Shown: positions 62,512-64,000 of the stretch, one piece after another | Position numbering within the stretch: the first letter of the stretch is position 1 | Layout: every line of letters begins with the position of its first letter | Source of the DNA: Croceivirga sp. | GTDB taxonomy: Bacteria; Bacteroidota; Bacteroidia; Flavobacteriales; Flavobacteriaceae | Length of the DNA: 64,000 nt | Assembly: GCA_028284285.1 (NCBI GenBank) | Contig: JANQSA010000001.1 | Coordinates: 124,001 to 188,000 of the forward strand | Direction: 5' to 3' | Program-made: the position numbers and the translations under genes | The notes under the pieces: generated by a model | What the model saw: the letters and a program-made list of their open reading frames with translations, nothing else | Told to the model about the DNA's origin: nothing | The model's database searches: none

Positions 62512-64000
62512 ATGAAAGACAGCCTCCATACCCATAGCAATCACAGTATACCTCTGATCCTTACCGCCCTGCTGTTGCTTTTTACCTGCAGCGGCCTTTA
62601 CGGCCAGCTTTACCTGAGCGGTGATACCAATGTGGACCTGAATGATATCAGGACCTATACCTTAACCCCCCCGTCGGGAAGCGTAACCTATGCCGATTGG
62701 AGTGCCGGGGGGGAGATCAGGAGCTCTACCAACACCAATGCGATCGTGAAATGGGACGTTCAGGGCACCCGGTCGCTATCGGTCTTTTTTCAAACCACAC
62801 AAAGCGGCGGAAACTTTTTATTTGACGGGATCTTCATCCAGGTAACGGGCCCGCCCCCGCCCACCCCCGGCAATCCATCCATATCCAGCAATGGCTGTGG
62901 CCAGGCCGTACTGGCAAGAACGGGTTCCCCGCCCACAGGGGTGAACTGGTATTGGCAGGGAAAGAATGCCAGCGGGACCAGTACTACCAAGGGCAATGGT
63001 GCTACCTTTAACGTGGATGAGGGCACGGGAACGTACTATATCAGGGCCTACCACAATGAAACGGCCCAGTGGAGCACCGGCTCGGGATCCCGGTATGTTT
63101 CCATCGCTAACCTTACTGCGGGGTCCATTTCCGGGACCCAGACCATTTGTTACAATGGCAATCCCGGTACACTGAGCAATAGCGCTTCAGCGGGCGGGGT
63201 AAGTGGCAGTGTGGCCTACCAATGGCAATATTCGAACAACGGCACCAGCGGGTGGACCAACATCAGCGGGGCCACTTCCACCTCCTACAACCCTCCCGGC
63301 GGGCTTACCGCAGACCGGTGGTACCGAAGGCGTGCCATCTGTGCCTCCCAGACAAGATATACGGGAAGCGTAAAGGTAACCGTGCGCCCGACACTCTCAC
63401 CGGGGGGTATCAATGGGGCGCACACCATAGTACATAGTGGTAATCCCAATACCCTGGGCAGCAGCAGCGCAGCCAGCGGGGGCAATGGCAGCTACAGCTA
63501 CCAGTGGCAGTTTTCCAACAATGGCAGCAGTAGTTGGACGAACATCAGTGGTGCGACAGCTACTACCTACAACCCCCCTGCAGGGCTTACGGCAGACCGT
63601 TGGTACCGAAGGCGGGTGAGCTCCTGTAGCGAGACCAAATACACCAATACGGTAAAGGTAACGGTGAACCCCTTGTTCATCCCGGGGAGTATCAGTGGGG
63701 TACAGACCATAGTGTATAACGGGAACCCCAGCGCTTTGGGCAACAGCGCCCCGGCCAGTGGGGGGGATGGCAGCCATAGCTACCAGTGGCAGTATTCCAA
63801 TAGCGGCACCGGTGGGTGGACCAATATCAGCGGGGCCACCACTACCAGTTATGACCCTCCTGGTGGGCTTACCGCAGACCGCTGGTACAGAAGGCGGGCC
63901 ATCTCCTTTGGGGAGACCAAGTATACCAACACGGTAAAGGTAACGGTGAACCCCGTCTTTAATGCCGGTAGCATCTCAGGGGCCACCACGGTTTGTTATG
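62512..64000 (+). CDS. Large repeat-rich surface protein, 3' truncated by the window
   Basis: The frame opens with ATG at 62512 and stays open to the end of the window, at least 496 codons. A signal peptide precedes LYGQLYLSGDTNVDL. An N-terminal domain of roughly 200 residues is followed by exact 94-residue repeats (63121 on). Each has the phrases YQWQ.SNNG, W.NISGAT, YNPP.GLTADRWYRRR and VKVTV.P. Such Ig-like repeats build long adhesins of gliding Flavobacteria. It is the third exported gene in a row after the RHS-type gene. Confidence 0.85.
   Translation, partial: MKDSLHTHSNHSIPLILTALLLLFTCSGLYGQLYLSGDTNVDLNDIRTYTLTPPSGSVTYADWSAGGEIRSSTNTNAIVKWDVQGTRSLSVFFQTTQSGGNFLFDGIFIQVTGPPPPTPGNPSISSNGCGQAVLARTGSPPTGVNWYWQGKNASGTSTTKGNGATFNVDEGTGTYYIRAYHNETAQWSTGSGSRYVSIANLTAGSISGTQTICYNGNPGTLSNSASAGGVSGSVAYQWQYSNNGTSGWTNISGATSTSYNPPGGLTADRWYRRRAICASQTRYTGSVKVTVRPTLSPGGINGAHTIVHSGNPNTLGSSSAASGGNGSYSYQWQFSNNGSSSWTNISGATATTYNPPAGLTADRWYRRRVSSCSETKYTNTVKVTVNPLFIPGSISGVQTIVYNGNPSALGNSAPASGGDGSHSYQWQYSNSGTGGWTNISGATTTSYDPPGGLTADRWYRRRAISFGETKYTNTVKVTVNPVFNAGSISGATTVCY
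63121..64000 (+). repeat. 282-bp tandem repeat units in the surface protein
   Basis: Units begin at 63121, 63403, 63685 and 63967, an exact period of 282 bp (94 codons). The fourth is cut by the window end. The conserved core at each copy includes the phrase LTADRWYRRR and a Gly-Ser-Ile-Ser-Gly-type start. The exact spacing points to recent duplication. Confidence 0.9.

Noticed and set aside
63222..63777. Several long frames on both strands inside the repeat protein
   Set aside because: They are by-products of the GC-rich repeated coding sequence. The frame opening at 62512 has a signal peptide and in-frame repeats of exact period.

Overview
The window comes from a member of the Bacteroidota, most probably a marine Flavobacteriaceae. 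The gldG/gldF gliding genes sit beside dnaN and mnmE. Promoters carry the Bacteroidota -7 element (TAnnTTTG). There are TolC-type lipoproteins, a long TonB/MG2-type remnant, HigBA and MobA/MobC of Bacteroidota type, and large repeat-rich surface proteins. No rRNA, tRNA or CRISPR array was seen.

Region 1 (1-15.4 kb) is an accessory efflux and small-molecule-response island. It holds the end of an RND pump gene, its TolC-like partner, a Crp/Fnr regulator, two TauD-type Fe(II)/2-oxoglutarate dioxygenases and a GAF-sigma54 activator. It also holds four NTF2/SnoaL-fold genes plus one truncated copy, two AraC regulators, an F420-reductase-like oxidoreductase and an SDR. Five of its promoters share one architecture: two TTGG(T/C)(T/C)A-type boxes exactly 21 bp apart, with the -7 element exactly 29 bp after the second box. 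This looks like an AraC-type regulon that had to be read directly from the DNA, and it links the efflux outer-membrane gene to the SnoaL/TauD/oxidoreductase genes.

Region 2 (15.4-22.6 kb) has three class-C beta-lactamase-fold serine hydrolases, each next to its own regulator (two AraC-type, one MarR). The MarR gene has a 24-bp perfect palindrome over its promoter.

Region 3 (22.7-35.9 kb) is a mosaic integrative/mobilizable element next to the 3' end of mnmE. It contains a TonB/MG2-like remnant, an integrase C-terminal remnant, a HigBA toxin-antitoxin pair, two unknown genes, a MobC-MobA relaxase operon with a membrane partner, an excisionase-like HTH, LuxR regulators flanking an alpha/beta hydrolase, four consecutive secreted proteins of unknown function, and an intact tyrosine integrase.

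Region 4 (35.9-44.6 kb) is chromosomal backbone: mnmE, a DUF4870 protein, dnaN, gldG-gldF, a small monooxygenase, a SAM-hydrolase-family protein, a PhoH-like ATPase and purC.

Region 5 (44.7-56.9 kb) is an acetate-uptake and activation cluster: an IS1-like DNA-binding protein, a porin, a DUF4212/SSS symporter, an SSS-histidine kinase with a receiver-only partner, acs, a DnaQ-like exonuclease, a cNMP/CBS/DUF294 protein and a cupin-like protein.

Region 6 (57-64 kb) has a LuxR-type response regulator behind a heptamer tandem repeat, an RHS/YD-type secreted protein, a lipocalin-like protein, and the start of a giant surface protein with exact 282-bp repeats that runs off the window.
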